DNA of 64,000 bases from NCBI RefSeq assembly GCF_042453785.1, contig NC_091675.1:7328501-7392500 (forward strand). The letters are read 5' to 3'. This document shows, piece after piece, positions 11,724-24,082 of the stretch. The notes under the pieces were generated by a model. It worked only from the letters and a program-made list of their open reading frames with translations. It was not told where the DNA came from and searched no databases. This DNA is from Malus domestica. Its lineage: Eukaryota > Streptophyta > Magnoliopsida > Rosales > Rosaceae. Each line of letters opens with the position of its first letter. The first letter of the stretch is position 1. Position numbers and translations under genes: made by a program.

Positions 11724-13479
11724 TAGTATATACAGGGTTAGGATATGTGAACACACATTTTTGACACACAAATTGGCATCCATTTTCAGGGCTCAATTCA
11801 TAATATATTTCAACGATCCAAATCGTCTATATTTTAATACATCATTCAAAGATTATCCTTGCAAAAAATTAGACAAAACCAAAACCATTTAAACATTCAT
11901 TTATAGTGAAAAAAAATGGACGACTAGTATTTTACAAAGAAACACTAAACTTAATTCAATGATCATATGGTTTCGAATTTGAGTGATTCTTCGTAAAAAT
12001 GATATATCAGGGAAGATCTAAACGATAAATGGCTCAGATCGTTGAAATACATTACAGAGAGTAAGTCCCACAAAAATGTGCGTCAAAAGCGCGTGTCCCT
12101 AAATCTTAACCCATGTACAGAGATATACATGTTGATGCTATACCTCCTTCGTATAAATGGTTTCAGAAAGGGTACCCTTCATTTTGTTTGTTTAGTTTCC
12201 TTACCTAAATAAAAAATGAGAAATTTGGAAAAGTGCTCTGTTTACTTAGAGGCTAGAAGGACTTTTGCTCCACTTTTGTAAATTTATTAGAATTTTATTA
12301 TTTTTACGTGTGAAAAGACTTACCTAGCCCAAATTGTATTCAAATCTGTTGCCTAGTTCCGATTATATACTCGAGACCCTCTCGAGAACGACTAGTGCCA
12401 ATCTCAACACATCTAGAGTAATACGACGTTAAAAAAATATAACACTCGAAGTAAGAGAGATGGCTCAACAAGCATTTGAGATGGAAGCAAGTTGTTCTCG
12501 AATTTAGCAATTATTGCAGATTATTAGTGGGGATCACATCATATTTTCCAATCATGATATGTACATATGCTTAATCCTACTATTTGTCACACTATATTTG
12601 TACCTTTCAATGATCACGCACCTTTGCTCCAACATGCGAATTACGCAATGTAATTAAAGCTCACGTACACTACGTAAGAAGAAAGTAGTTAAGAATCAAA
12701 TACAAACTATTCGTTTGTTTGGTGTTATGTTTCTCTTTTCGACACTAAAAAAGATCATAAGCTCGTATTGAATTCTTTCTTTTTAGTTGTCAACAAATAA
12801 CGCTTATTTTAAAGACGATTATTTCTCTAATGTTAAAAAATGTCACAAGATGGTCTAAGGCTAGTTGCAGTTCTTTTTTTTCATATTGAAAAAGGTCTCA
12901 AGTGTATCGAGTCGAATTCTCCTTCCTTATTAGTACAGAGAAAAATAAATTTAAAAAAAAAAAAAGGAAGCAGGGACAATGGCTGAACATCTTGTGAAAT
13001 ATTCTTCATCATTCATTTGAAAAGTGGAGCACTTAACTTAATCACGGTAATTACCTTCACTTCACATCACAGATAATGGCATTTTGCCTCTCACTTTCCT
13101 GGAACACAAGAAAATTATTAATAAAAATAATCACGTGATCTCGTCTTCAAGTCTTGATGTCTGAAATATAACTTAATTTGAGACCACCGCAACTGTAAAT
13201 TCATAAGAAATAAATAAGTAAAAATATCTTAGCCAAAAAAGTAATTTTAACGTTACGAGTTCCCGTGAGTGTTGGTATTGGTCATTCTCATTCCGCACAC
13301 TTTGATAAATTTCTATTTTTTACTCCTCATAATCAGTTACATTATATTTCTAATTTTAAAACTCAAACATGTATTGGTGCGGAACTGTAAACCCTAAAAG
13401 CTGCAATGGGGGACAAAGACAGAGATCAGTCTTCACGTATTTAACGGGTGTATATAATATAGGACCTGCAAAGTTATTA
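11724..13479. other. Intergenic spacer
   Basis: AT-rich sequence. I found no gene. Short poly-A/T runs are scattered through it. Confidence 0.45.
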
Positions 13480-14086
13480 TGTGGTATTCAAATAATGTCT
13501 TTGGGCCCTGACCACATCCTCACGATTTTGTTTATAAGAACTCACACGAGAACTTCCCAGTGGGTCACCCATCATGGAATTACTCTTCGCGCGAACTCGT
13601 TTAACTTCGGAGTTCCGATGGAACCGAAGCCAGTGAGCTCCTAAAAAGTCTCGTGCTAGGTAGATATGAGAATATACATATAAGGCTTACATGATCCACT
13701 CTCCTGGGTGATGTGGGATCCAACAATCCACCCCCCTTAGGGGGCTGACCTTGTCGGCACACATCTGGACAGAGATTGGCTCTGATACCAAATTGTCACA
13801 TCCAGGCCCGGACCCCCACCACATCCCGGACTTGACTCCGCCGTTGAACGATATTGTCCGCTTTGGGCCCCGATCACGCCATCACGGTTTTGTTTATGGG
13901 AACTCACATGAGAATTCCCCAGTGGGTCACCACTCATGGGATTGCTCTCACGTGAACTCGCTTAACTTCGGAGTTCAGATGGAGCTGAAGCCAGTGAGCT
14001 CCCAAAATGCCTCGTGCTAGGTAGAGATAAGAATATACATATAAAGCTTTCATGATCCACTCCCTTGAGCAATGTGGGATCTAACA
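13480..14086 (-). mobile_element. Cassandra TRIM retrotransposon with 5S rRNA-like LTRs
   Basis: Read on the minus strand, an LTR runs from 14086 (TGTTAGATCCCACATTG) to 13794 (ending TGTGACA), about 293 bp. Next comes a short internal region with a primer-binding site TGGTATCAGAGC (13790-13779, initiator-tRNA-Met type) and a purine tract CCTAAGGGGGGTGGA. A second LTR starts at 13725 (TGTTGGATCCCACATC). Each LTR holds a block clearly derived from 5S rRNA (on the plus strand, about 13900-14015 and 13545-13650, with GGGTCACC, TTAACTTCGGAGTTC and GCCTCGTGCTAGG). That is the hallmark of Cassandra, a non-coding terminal-repeat element. The distal part of the second LTR is degraded, so the outer end is approximate. 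It is an old, incomplete copy. Confidence 0.85.
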
Positions 14087-14507
14087 ATAAGTTTGTATGT
14101 TATAATACGAGTGTATGAAGTTGTATTTTAGAATATAGTATTAATAAGAATCCATACGTATTGTTGGGACAAACAAGCTGATTATATGATGCGGCAGTGT
14201 TTAAAATAGTAACAAACATGTGGATTTAGTACTAAAAATATGAACTAATTATTAGTTTGTTTGAAAGTGTTTTGAAAATAGCTGAAATTGTTTTTGATGA
14301 ATATATAATTGCATGAAACCATAATAGCCCATCTCAATCAGTCCCGAGACTTGGGCTTCTTTGTATATATATACGAATCTGTCAACCTTCTGATAGGTTT
14401 GTTACATAACTATATAATATATATACATCTAAAAAGATAAGAATATCTAATTAGTTTATATAGAAAAATGTACATTAAATATTCATAATCTTAAAGTCCT
14501 CAACCGC
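14087..14507. other. SAUR upstream region
   Basis: AT-rich stretch that must hold the SAUR promoter. I saw no clear auxin-response (TGTCTC) repeats. Confidence 0.4.
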
Positions 14508-14514
14508 TATAAAT
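14508..14514 (+). promoter_or_regulatory. Putative TATA box of the SAUR gene
   Basis: TATAAAT about 100 bp upstream of the SAUR start codon, a normal distance for a plant core promoter with a short leader. Confidence 0.5.
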
Positions 14515-14614
14515 TGAAAGCACCCATCTCAAATGAACAAAAAGGAAGCAATTTCACAAAGCACTTTCACAAAAAGCTAGCTATCTACATTGACAGTTTG
14601 GTTCAAGAGTAACA

Positions 14615-15133
14615 ATGAACAACACCATGGATTCAAAGACATCAAACAAGATCAGAGACATTGTCAGGCTCCAACAGATTCTCAAAAAGTGGAGAAAGAT
14701 TGCTAACTCATCAAAAGCAATATCCGCCGCCACCACTACCACCTCCACCAGCAAGAGCATCAAGTTTCTGAAGAGGACACTTTCTCTGTCTGAAAAAACA
14801 ACCACTTCATGTGAAGCCTCAAACAATGCTGCTGTCCCAAAAGGCTACCTTGCTGTCTGTGTTGGGGAAGAGCTCAAGAGGTTTGTCATCCCAACCGACT
14901 ACTTGGGTGGGCCAGCTTTCCACATTCTGTTGAGAGAGGCGGAGGAGGAGTTTGGGTTTCAGCAGACCGGCGTTTTGAGGATTCCATGTGAGGTTTCTGT
15001 GTTTGAAGGTATTCTGAAGATGGTGGAGGAAGACAAGGACTTGTTCTTCAATAATATGGTGGGAGATTGCTCAACAGCATCAGATGGCCAGCTCAACTTT
15101 TCTCACCACCCAGAAAACCCAATGTGCATATAG
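14615..15133 (+). CDS. SAUR-like auxin-responsive protein
   Basis: Single-exon gene of 172 codons, as is usual for SAUR genes. The family core lies at about residues 75-140: PKGYLAVCVGEELKRFVIP, then YLGGPAFHILLREAEEEFGF and GVLRIPCEVSVFEGILKMVE. A basic N-terminal extension (IRDIVRLQQILKKWRKIA) precedes it, as in the longer SAUR subgroup whose members carry a helical, possibly organelle- or membrane-directed N-terminus. SAUR proteins commonly act in auxin-driven cell expansion by inhibiting PP2C.D phosphatases and so activating plasma-membrane H+-ATPases. That role is inferred here from the family. A second in-frame ATG four codons in (MDSKTSNK) could be the true start. The gene looks intact, and a young LTR element is inserted 370 bp downstream. 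Confidence 0.9.
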   Translation: MNNTMDSKTSNKIRDIVRLQQILKKWRKIANSSKAISAATTTTSTSKSIKFLKRTLSLSEKTTTSCEASNNAAVPKGYLAVCVGEELKRFVIPTDYLGGPAFHILLREAEEEFGFQQTGVLRIPCEVSVFEGILKMVEEDKDLFFNNMVGDCSTASDGQLNFSHHPENPMCI

Positions 15134-15498
15134 GGTTTTGATCTTCTTCTTTTTGTTTTTCCCTTTTCTTTACTCCTCAAGATCTTATCTTTCAGATGAG
15201 AAGGAGGTGAAAGAAATCTGAAGTTGAGTTACGTAAATTATCTTCTGATGCATTTTGTCAGGCATCCAATCCCAATTCAACATCTGATTTTCTGAGGCAT
15301 CTAATCTACTATTTTGGTAGCAGAACTGCTACCATATAGTACTATACTTACAGCTTATATTAATAATACATTTATAGACTAGCACTAAGCGTTAATCAAT
15401 TAGTAAGATAATACGATACTAATCACTCATACGGACATCCAATCGAAGCAGTCATAGTCAATAAGCTAAGATCATCCATTAGATTTAGAAATCAAAAG
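15134..15498. other. SAUR 3' region
   Basis: 3' UTR and flank of the SAUR gene up to the LTR element. No other feature was seen. Confidence 0.45.
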
Positions 15499-15503
15499 GT
15501 ATC

Positions 15504-16042
15504 TGTGGAGTCAAAAATATTCACTAGGCGACACGTGGACTTTTGGACAAAAGAGGACAAAAATACCCTCGAGGCATACCGGGTTTCCTACACGCGAGCA
15601 ATGGAGAATCATCCATCAACCAAGTCAGGAGTACCCAAAATGGGTAACGATTCAAAACCTATTTCATTCCATATATGTTTTTACCTCATTTTTTATTAGC
15701 CAATTATACAAAAAACCACCAAAACATTCATTTTATGTTTAATAGCCAAATAAATTGGCTAATTAAACCTAAATCAAACCCAAAAAACCCTAGCCACCTC
15801 CTATCCTTATAAATATACTCTCATTTCTCACCAAAAAGCCAATTCCAACACTTTGGCAAAAATCCCAAAATTCTCTAAACACTCTTTCTCTCTAAATTCT
15901 AACTTTGACATCGGAGGTTCTTCGGCCAAAGCCCCCCCCATTCATCGTGGGCGCGTGAGGCTCTTGGCCTTAACCTAAGGTGTTAATTGTTTTGTAGGTG
16001 CAAAATCGTCCAAGATCGAGAAGGAAGAAATTTGCATCCACA
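15504..16042 (+). repeat. 5' LTR of the gypsy-like element
   Basis: 539 bp, TG...CA bounded, with a TATA-like motif (ATAAATATACTC, near 15810). Immediately followed by AATTGGTGCTTTCATTGAGAG, the expected place of the primer-binding site. I could not assign the tRNA. Confidence 0.85.
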
Positions 16043-16207
16043 AATTGGTGCTTTCATTGAGAGTTGAAATCCATACTCGTAGAAGACTCTCGCACAAAAA
16101 AGGTTTTTTCTTTATTTTCTAGTCCATTTGAATATTTTTCATACGTTCTTATTATTAGAATTTTTTATTTGCAAAGGTTCTTTGATAAAACGTATAAGCA
16201 AAATATA

Positions 16208-18690
16208 ATGGCTAGAAATTTAGAAAATTCCATAAGTGAAAATTCTAGTGTTCAAGAAATGGGAGTGCGGAGATCCGTGAGGCAAAATGCGACAATAAGG
16301 GGAGCGGCATCACCACCACGAGTTTCCACCATGGGAACCACCGCGGTGGCTACCTCGGTAGCCACCCACGGCGAGGTCCATGATGCCTTCACCACGGCCA
16401 CCATGGGAACCACCGCAGTGGCTACTTCGGTAGCCATTCGTGGCGAGGTCCATGGAGCTTTCACCACGGCCCGAGCCGTGCCATCCAAGGCTCATGGTAC
16501 CAAGACCATGACCCAAGCCGTGCCATCCAAGTTTACATGGACCCAAGCCCAAGCCTCGCATTCACATGCACCGCGCGTTGAGCAACCCACTCCCGTGGCC
16601 CAGCCTGCTCCTGCCAAGCAGCCTGCTCTCGTGACCCAGCCTGCTCCCGACGAGCAGCCCACTCCCGTGGTCCAGCCTGCTTTCGTCAAGCAGCCCACTC
16701 CCGTGGTCCAGCCTGCTTTCGTCAAGCAGCCCACTCCTGTGGTCCAGCCTGCTTCCGTCGAGCAGCTCACTCCCGTGGCCCAGCCTGCTCCTGCCAAGCA
16801 GCATGCTCTTGGGACCCAGCCTGCTCTCGACGAACAACTTACTCCCGTGGTCCAGCCTGCTTCCGTCGAGCAGCCCACTCCCGTGGCCCAGCCTGCTCCT
16901 GCCAAGCAGCCTGCTCTCGTGACCCAGCCTGCTCCCAACGAGCAGCCTGCTTCCGTCGAGCAGCCCACTCCCGTGGCCCAGCCTGTTCCTGCCAAGCAGC
17001 CTGCTCTCGTGACCCAGCCTGCTCCCGACGAGCAGCCCACTCCCGTGGTCCAGTCTGTTTCCGTCGAGCAGCCCACTCCTGTGGCCCAGCCTGCTCCTGC
17101 CAAGCAGCCTGCTCTCGTGACCCAGCCTGCTCCCGACGAGCAGCTCACTCCCGTGGTCCAGCCTGCTTCCGTCGAGCAGCCTACTCTCACGGCCCAACCT
17201 GCTCCTGCCGAGCAGCCCACTCTCACGGCCCATCCTGCTCCAGTGGCTTTCCAAGCAGCCCAAGTCGACCCAAGACTATCTCAACCATCCGGACCTACCA
17301 TCGAGCCGGGGGCATTCTCACTACATTTTTTTCACGGATTTGACATTTCCCAATTCAAATCTCGCGCCCGGAGTCTACCACATTTCCAGGCGCATTCCTT
17401 CCAAGCTCTTCCAATCCAAATGGCGAACAACACTTGTCTCGACAAGTCATAGAGTTGACGAGCGCCCTTGCACAACAGACAACTTTGGTGAATCAATTTT
17501 TGCAACGCATTGGGATCCAACGTGCCCCGGACGAGGTATCCCGAAGTAGGACAAGGGCAGACAGACATTTCCAGCAGCGTCCCGGTAAGCAGCCACTCGA
17601 CCAGCCACGAGCCGAACGTTTGGGCAGTGTACATTCTCGTCTTAGAGCGCGAAGGAGCATGCACTCTCGACTAGGCCCACGGAGGAGCATACATTCACGG
17701 TTGGGGTCATACTCCGATAGTCAACATGAGCAACCTTCCGGGCAAAGTGTCTATTCGCAGCTAAGCCCACAAGGAGCGTCATCCACCTCACATCAGAGTA
17801 GGCAGCACGACGGACGGAGAGAAGCAGTTACTCAATCCAGCTCAAGTTCAACCAGCAGCCTGCGAAGAACTCGCTCGCCTACTAGGAACGCACCACATGC
17901 ACTGCATCTGCGGCATAGACGAGCCAAACACATGGAAGAGCAGCCTAGACCAGCAAGTCATGACTGGGGGCAGCCGAGAGCTCCGCTACCCCAACAAAGG
18001 CAAATTCAAGAAGAAGTAGAGAGACTCTTGACCAAGCGATTGCATGATTTCCAACGCAACGAGGTCACCGACGAGGCACTACGACGGAACATAACCAACA
18101 TAAGCAGGTCACCCTTCACGGAGGAGATCGAGCAGGCAGAGCCTCCACGCAAGTTCAGCATGCCACATTTCACATCTTTCAAATGGGATGAAGACCAAGA
18201 GAGACACTTAAAACGTTACCAAAGTGCAATGATCCTTTATCGAAACAACGATGATCTCATGTGCAAGATATTCGCCATCACTCTACAAGGCGAGGCGCAA
18301 GATTGGTTCTACACCCTGCCGCCACAATCCATCCGGAATTTCTACGAACTTTCTTTGGTTTTCACCAAAGAATATTCATCCTCTCGCTCGATCAAAAAAA
18401 AGTCTGACCATTTGTTCGACGTCAAGAAGAACCCAAAGGAGTCGCTTCGCGACTATGTGAGGAGATTCAAAGTAGAGAAGGCAAAAATAGTCGGATGCAA
18501 CGACTCGATATCTAGAGCAGCCTTCCAAAAAGGAGTTCCAGCAGACCACCCGCTATTCGGAAAATTGATCATGAAAGAAGATCTAACTCTGGCAGACTCT
18601 TTTGCTTTAGCAGAGAAGCATGCACTTTGGGATGAGGCTCGCCAATGCACATTAAAGGACTTGAAGAAGTACCCGACATCACCTCCATAG
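16208..18690 (+). mobile_element. gag region of the gypsy-like element
   Basis: The first part (from about 16208) encodes a low-complexity protein dominated by Pro, Gln, Ala and Val repeats. The second part ends in a retrotransposon gag domain, with LKRYQSAMILYRNND, AQDWFYTL and FDVKKNPKESLRDYVRRF motifs at about 18200-18480. The region does not form one continuous frame and is treated as a fossil. Confidence 0.7.
16580..17240 (+). repeat. Coding minisatellite in the gag leader
   Basis: About 25 imperfect copies of a 24-bp unit (consensus like CAGCCCACTCCCGTGGTC), organised in higher-order blocks of roughly 72 bp, encode variants of EQPTPVAQPAPAKQPALVTQ. Because the unit lacks stops in most frames, long open frames also appear on the opposite strand (16492-17263). 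I regard those as by-products. Confidence 0.85.
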
Positions 18691-20451
18691 AAGCAGCGGA
18701 GGACTTATTCACATGTTTGACGGTATCTAAAGTAGCAATAAGCTTTACCATAATGCGAGAAGAGATGGGGGCCCGACTACCTGTATTCTACAGTTCAAAA
18801 GCTCTCCTCGATGCTATTAAAAATTCAAAAGCTAACTTTGGCAATAGTTGTTGCAACCCAGAAGCACAAGTTTTACTTTCAAACGCATGCAGTCATCCTC
18901 ATGACGTACTATTCTGCCCAATCCAGACGCGCGATGATAAAGGCATAGACCCCGGCGGATGTAAAGTTTTCTGACGAACGCAACACTGGAAGGACACACT
19001 CAGAAGCAAGTTTTGTCCTCGTCACCCTAAAAGATTCTACATTGGAGCAACATGTACCGGCAGTTGAGTACCACTTCTTGCTGCACACCACACGGCCCTA
19101 GCCGACCCTTGCTCAATGATTCAACTCTAGAGTGGCCCAATACCGGCAGTTGTGCATCTCCTGCTGCGTATGACATGGCCTCATCTCCACAGCTCCCTAC
19201 TGCGCCTTCACGCCGAGCCTAGGTGACACAATAGAGCGGCCCAACGATGCATCAGAAGTAGCCGAGCACACTCTAGTCGCGCCTACTCCACCCGATGGAA
19301 ACTTCTGGCATTTGCATGTCGACGGCGCAGAAAAGCCCTCATCACTGCCTGCAGAGAAGGATCCAAAAAGACGAATCTCATCTGGGAAGGTTTGTACAAG
19401 ATCAGCAGAGTAGGCGGTAAGAGTAATTACACCCTCGCCACCATGAAACGGTAAAAAGATTGAAAGGCAGTGGATGGCCTAAAATCTGAAGAAGTACCAT
19501 GTGTGACCTCCCGCTACATCAAAACCCGAAGACTCAAGAAGCTCGACGGGCACCACCTCACAAGCTGAGGATTATCCAGTTGTTATGCAGTTCTTACCTT
19601 ACAGCTAAAGTTATCGTTTGTTTCACTCGTTTTTTCAATGAGGAATTTAGAAGTAATCATAACTTGGCTTGGCTTGGCTGCATGCTTACAACAACTAATC
19701 ACTCATGCACTTCAAAAGAAGACTGCCCCCTTCTTAGGGACTCATCGCAAGAATTGCGCCCCCCGAGGGACCAACCATGCTCTTCAGTGTGAGAGGGTAA
19801 ACCAATTCCCCGACACCCATATGGGTTAGCTCTCCAAGATGGGAGGATAAACTTTACACTCCGAATATCCAGACGTGGATGAGCCTGGCTGCCCTAGTAT
19901 AACTAGATGCACGATGGCTTGCACCGGGATTCCTAGAAGTAGTCGCAATGGTCTTTTTCAAGGCTTAGCTAATTGAAGGATTTTGGGTCTCCTGGCCTAA
20001 TCTGTGGGGAATCGGGCCCTAGAGACGGAGATGGCACATTACGCAGTACATCCGATGGACGGCTGCCCTGGAATCCTAAAGCTGCTACCGAGTGCACTAA
20101 GGTAGCCTACGGATTCCGGAAGACTGCCTACGGCTTGCCCTTCGAGCAGTAAAGCCGTGTTAGACTTATACAACCGCACATTCTTGTGAAAGGTTAAACA
20201 AGCTAGCGCGCATATACGAAGTTTTATCCACTGCCGACATGCTACGTAGTCAATAAGCTTCACCTCTTCCAAGCGCGGAACAACCTACACCAAGTCTTAA
20301 CGTGTTGTGATACTTGCTACGCAACCTACGGAATTGAAGAAAGTCAAGGTTAACAACCTATTGGTTACGCGGACTTGTCTGCTTCTGTAAGTAAGGCATC
20401 CAGCTGCCAACCTTATGGCTAACAACTTTGCAAAGTTCTACACCAACATCT

Positions 20452-22270
20452 TGTTGGAAATGTGCCCTAAAACCAATCATATGATGATACTTTACGGACA
20501 TTTCAAATGTTAAACTAATCTAGTTTAACATATAAAGGGCAAAGATTATTGTTTGAGCCGTCTCATATAAATGTTATATGCTTAAACGATAAAGTCCAAG
20601 GAATATGTGATTGGGAGAATGCAATCTAATGAAGTTAGATTAATGAGACCATTCTTTCGTAGACACATCCTAAATGTTCCTGATCATAGGATTACCAATT
20701 GGGCATTGACAGTCCGTTAAGATCAGTACGTACTGTGTCTTCTCTTAGGGAGAGTGACTAGTCTCGAGTCATTGGTGTGTGTGACATCAAGACAAGTACG
20801 TAGGTGCTCAATAAGAGAATGAGTTCACTGAACGTGATCAACGAAGAGTTCTTATATTCCATGTCACATGAGAACTCATGGTTGGGATAATGCAAAGTAG
20901 TCCTTTGACCTGAGGCATCACAGTTGTCTTGTGGTTAAGTCCTTAATCTTTGATTATGTCTAATTCACCCCCTCGGGGTGTCACGGCATCGTTGGGGTTA
21001 AGCCACTTAGCTATGGAGACAAGTGAATGCGCAACAAGGGATCTCTAACCTTCAAACAGTTGAGGGAGAATACTCTATGATATGATTTGGAATCTCTGGC
21101 CAGAGTATGAATGAGATTGGGGAATGCGTTCCAAATCACATTCAAGGAAATCATATAAGCAAACGATTCACATTGGATAGTAGACATGAGTAAATAAACT
21201 ATCATACCAAACAATGTGGTCAAGAGTATTAGATTAGAGAAGGACCGTATTGCATTTGTAATCCCGAACTGAATAGGTTCTCTAACCTCTTCTGATTAGC
21301 TTGGGTAACCATGACATGCTGCTAGGCGTCAACCATGGTTTGTGGAAGCCCTATACGTGTATAACCACTAAAGGGAGAATTGAAAATTGTTTCAATTCAC
21401 AATCGATGTAAAATTGTTTTAATCGCCCACTGCCTCGATAAAAGGAACCTAATGGATCGCACACCATAAAAGGTAGAGATTGAAGATTAAACGGAAATGA
21501 GTAAGAATGATTAAATGGTTTAATCATTTATTTATGGCAAGGATTAATTAATATGTTAATTAATCAAACGAATAAGTTCGTTAAAGACTTCGGGATAGTT
21601 TTGGACCTTAAGGCCCAATGGGCTTCGAACGTCAAGCCCATTAACTTAAGTTGTATGACAATTTAATGAATAAAGATTCATTAAGGCCCAAAAGCCCAAA
21701 ACTCCCTAAATGGCCGGCCATATGTGTATGAATTAGGGTTTTGGTTGTTTAGGTCACTTAAAGAAGTGACTATATAAATGACTTTATAGCCAAATATTCA
21801 TTAATGTGATTAAGGGTTTATTTTGGGTGAAAATGGGTGAGAATTGTCTCTCCATTTTCTCTCTAAAGAAGCTAACACCTTGGAGGGTACATCTAGCAAT
21901 ACTACTACTCCAAGGTCACTCATTTCTTCTACAATCAAACCTTGGTGAAGAGACTTAGAGGTTCCCTATTTTGGGAACTTGGAGAAACCTATTCTTCCAT
22001 CCAAATCCATGGATCTAAGAAGCAAGGAATGAAGGCCCCTATCTCTTTGGGTGATTAGCCTTTGCTTATGCAAAGAGGAATCTACAAAGGTATTAATTTC
22101 AACTCACTTTGTTTTGAGTTGATTATTGGTTCACCAATCTACTAGGCTTTGAATTTCATGGGTAATGTTTTGTTTTTGAATGCATACAAGCATGATTCCG
22201 CCTTTAATTTGTTAATTGCATGCCATATGATGTTATTCAAATGAACATGTTTTTCAAAATAAATCCTTCA
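20452..22270 (+). mobile_element. Solo LTR nested in the gypsy-like element
   Basis: A 1,819-bp block from TGTTGGAAATGTGCCC to AAATCCTTCA is flanked on both sides by CATCT (20447-20451 and 22271-22275), a 5-bp target duplication. It has no internal coding region and no second LTR, so it looks like a solo LTR left by recombination. The TGTTGGAAATGTGCCCTAAAAC start resembles LTRs of Ty1/copia elements known from Rosaceae; that family call is from memory. It is younger than the host element's insertion. Confidence 0.7.
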
Positions 22271-22624
22271 CATCTACGGCTGCATAGGCTACGCGAGTTT
22301 GTCTGCTTATAAAAAAGTAGCATGCCTGCCACTGGTCTATCAAGTCTAAAGGTTAGGGCATGAACAAAAGAAGTGAAGATGAATAAAAACGAAGGAAAAC
22401 ATGTTTATAAACAACTAGCAAAGGCCGAATGAGTTCAAGCAAAACAAGAGCTACAAGGAAAAACAAAGAAAATCCTAAAGGCTACCTAAAATACTACACT
22501 ACAGCAGCTTGGACATCCCACGACTACTCGGTCGCCATACCTTCAACAGCCGTAACGCTCTTAGCAGCGGCATCATCCGGCGTTTCACCCCCGGCTGCCC
22601 TAGTCTGGGCACTAACTTCTCCAA

Positions 22625-23119
22625 CTACTTCACCAATGGAAGCCTTAAAAGTAAAAGCAAGCAAGTCTTTCGGAGAAATAGAGAAGGTCTTAAAACCTCA
22701 AGCCCATCCTTCTCACCTTTCAGCTGCTCATTCTTCTTAAGCAGACTAACACAGACGCGCTGCAGCTCATCCACTCCCTTCTTAGCATAAGCAGCGAAAC
22801 GAAGCTCAGAAATTGCAAGCTTAAGATCTTGAATCTGAGGCGAATCAATCTCAGCAGCAAATGGAGCAGGCTTTGGTGTCACTTTAGCAGCAGAGTCCAC
22901 CTTACCACTCTTCATAATAGCAAGTCTCTACAAAGGTGAACCGGACTTGGCTCCCAAAGAACGTCCTGGTACAGACTTCAGCACTGGGGGCATGATAAAA
23001 CCTTTACGCTGAGTAATCTTATCCACAATTGTACTAGCCATTCTCAACATGGAAGACGCCACATGCTCAGATCTAGCAGCCTTACATTTCTTCCCATTGG
23101 AAGAAGTCATGTCAATCAC
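22625..23119 (-). mobile_element. Antisense coding-like stretch in the gypsy-like element
   Basis: On the strand opposite to gag, segments read as a Lys/Ser-rich protein (MIDMTSSNGKKCKAARSEHV) and a helical part (LKLAISELRFAAYAKKGVDE, then LLKKNEQLKGEKDGLE) that could form a coiled coil. No known domain was recognised. It resembles in position and style the antisense frame at 34107-34787. It is broken in this copy. Confidence 0.4.
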
Positions 23120-24082
23120 ATACCTCTCAGTAGCAAGCGGACTCTCATGAGCAGCAGAAGAAGTCTTCAGTTTTTCTTAACTGGCATCTCATGAGCAGGC
23201 GGGGAAGATCTCTTCTTTCCATCTTCATTCATAGTAAGCTCCACGACAGCGATCAGACGAGCCAATGCATCCGCCTTGATCCTCTTTACCTCCTCGTTCC
23301 GGAGCAGCCCACATTTCTTTCAGCAAAGAGGACTAAGCAGCCAACGACATTCATGGTACTCAGCAGGGGAGCTCAACCCAGTATTCCAGCAGGCAGGAGG
23401 CCTGTATGCCCAACATTCCAGCAGCCCATGAGACCCGCAATCTCCTTATTTCTCTCAATCGCCAGCCTGGCCCGAGTCAGGTCCAAGAGCCCAAAGGATA
23501 TGAGCCATGCGGCTCGCCTAGCACTGCGCCCCAGCGCCACAATCCGCGACCCTAGTTGCACAAGCTGCCTTTTGGCTCAAGCCAAGCCAAGCTGCCCAAG
23601 CAGTGGTCCCTGCCACGACATCTCCTCGACCCATGCCGAGCCAACTCCTGGCCCCTGCCAGCCGATGTGCCGCACCACCCCGACGGCTGCCCCGCAATAA
23701 CACTATCCAAGAATAAGGCAAGAAAAATTAAATTTTTCTTACATCGGTGCGGCACGAAGAAGACGAAGAAAGCAACGAAAGACGGTCATTTGCACGGGCA
23801 AGATGTAGAAGATTGCTAGAGGAGGGAGAACAAATATCCTCTAAGCTATCTCTCTCTTGTAGGGTAGAATAAATCACTCTCCAAAGTTGATTTAATAACC
23901 CACTTAAGGTGGACTTAAATAGGCTTTGAGAGAAATTTATTTCCCTTTCCTAGAAGGATCTAATTTCCTATTAAAGAGAGAATCAACATCAAAATAGGAA
24001 GCAGTCTTAAGTTTCCTAAAGCAAGAAGATCTCTACACCTGCTGCCCTTTTCTGCGAGCAGCCCAACAGGTGTGGGGGCATT

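Noticed and set aside
13369-14020. Plus- and minus-strand frames of 66-91 codons
   Set aside because: They fall in the Cassandra LTRs, a non-coding element with 5S-like sequence.
16492-17263. Long open frames of 233-244 codons on the minus strand
   Set aside because: They are reverse readings of the 24-bp coding minisatellite, which has few stops in any frame; composition is Gly/Ala/Trp or Gly/Leu/Ser repeats without a domain.
23191-23819. Pro/Ser/Arg-rich frames of 60-169 codons
   Set aside because: They lie in the internal region of the gypsy-like element, are open on both strands and show no domain.
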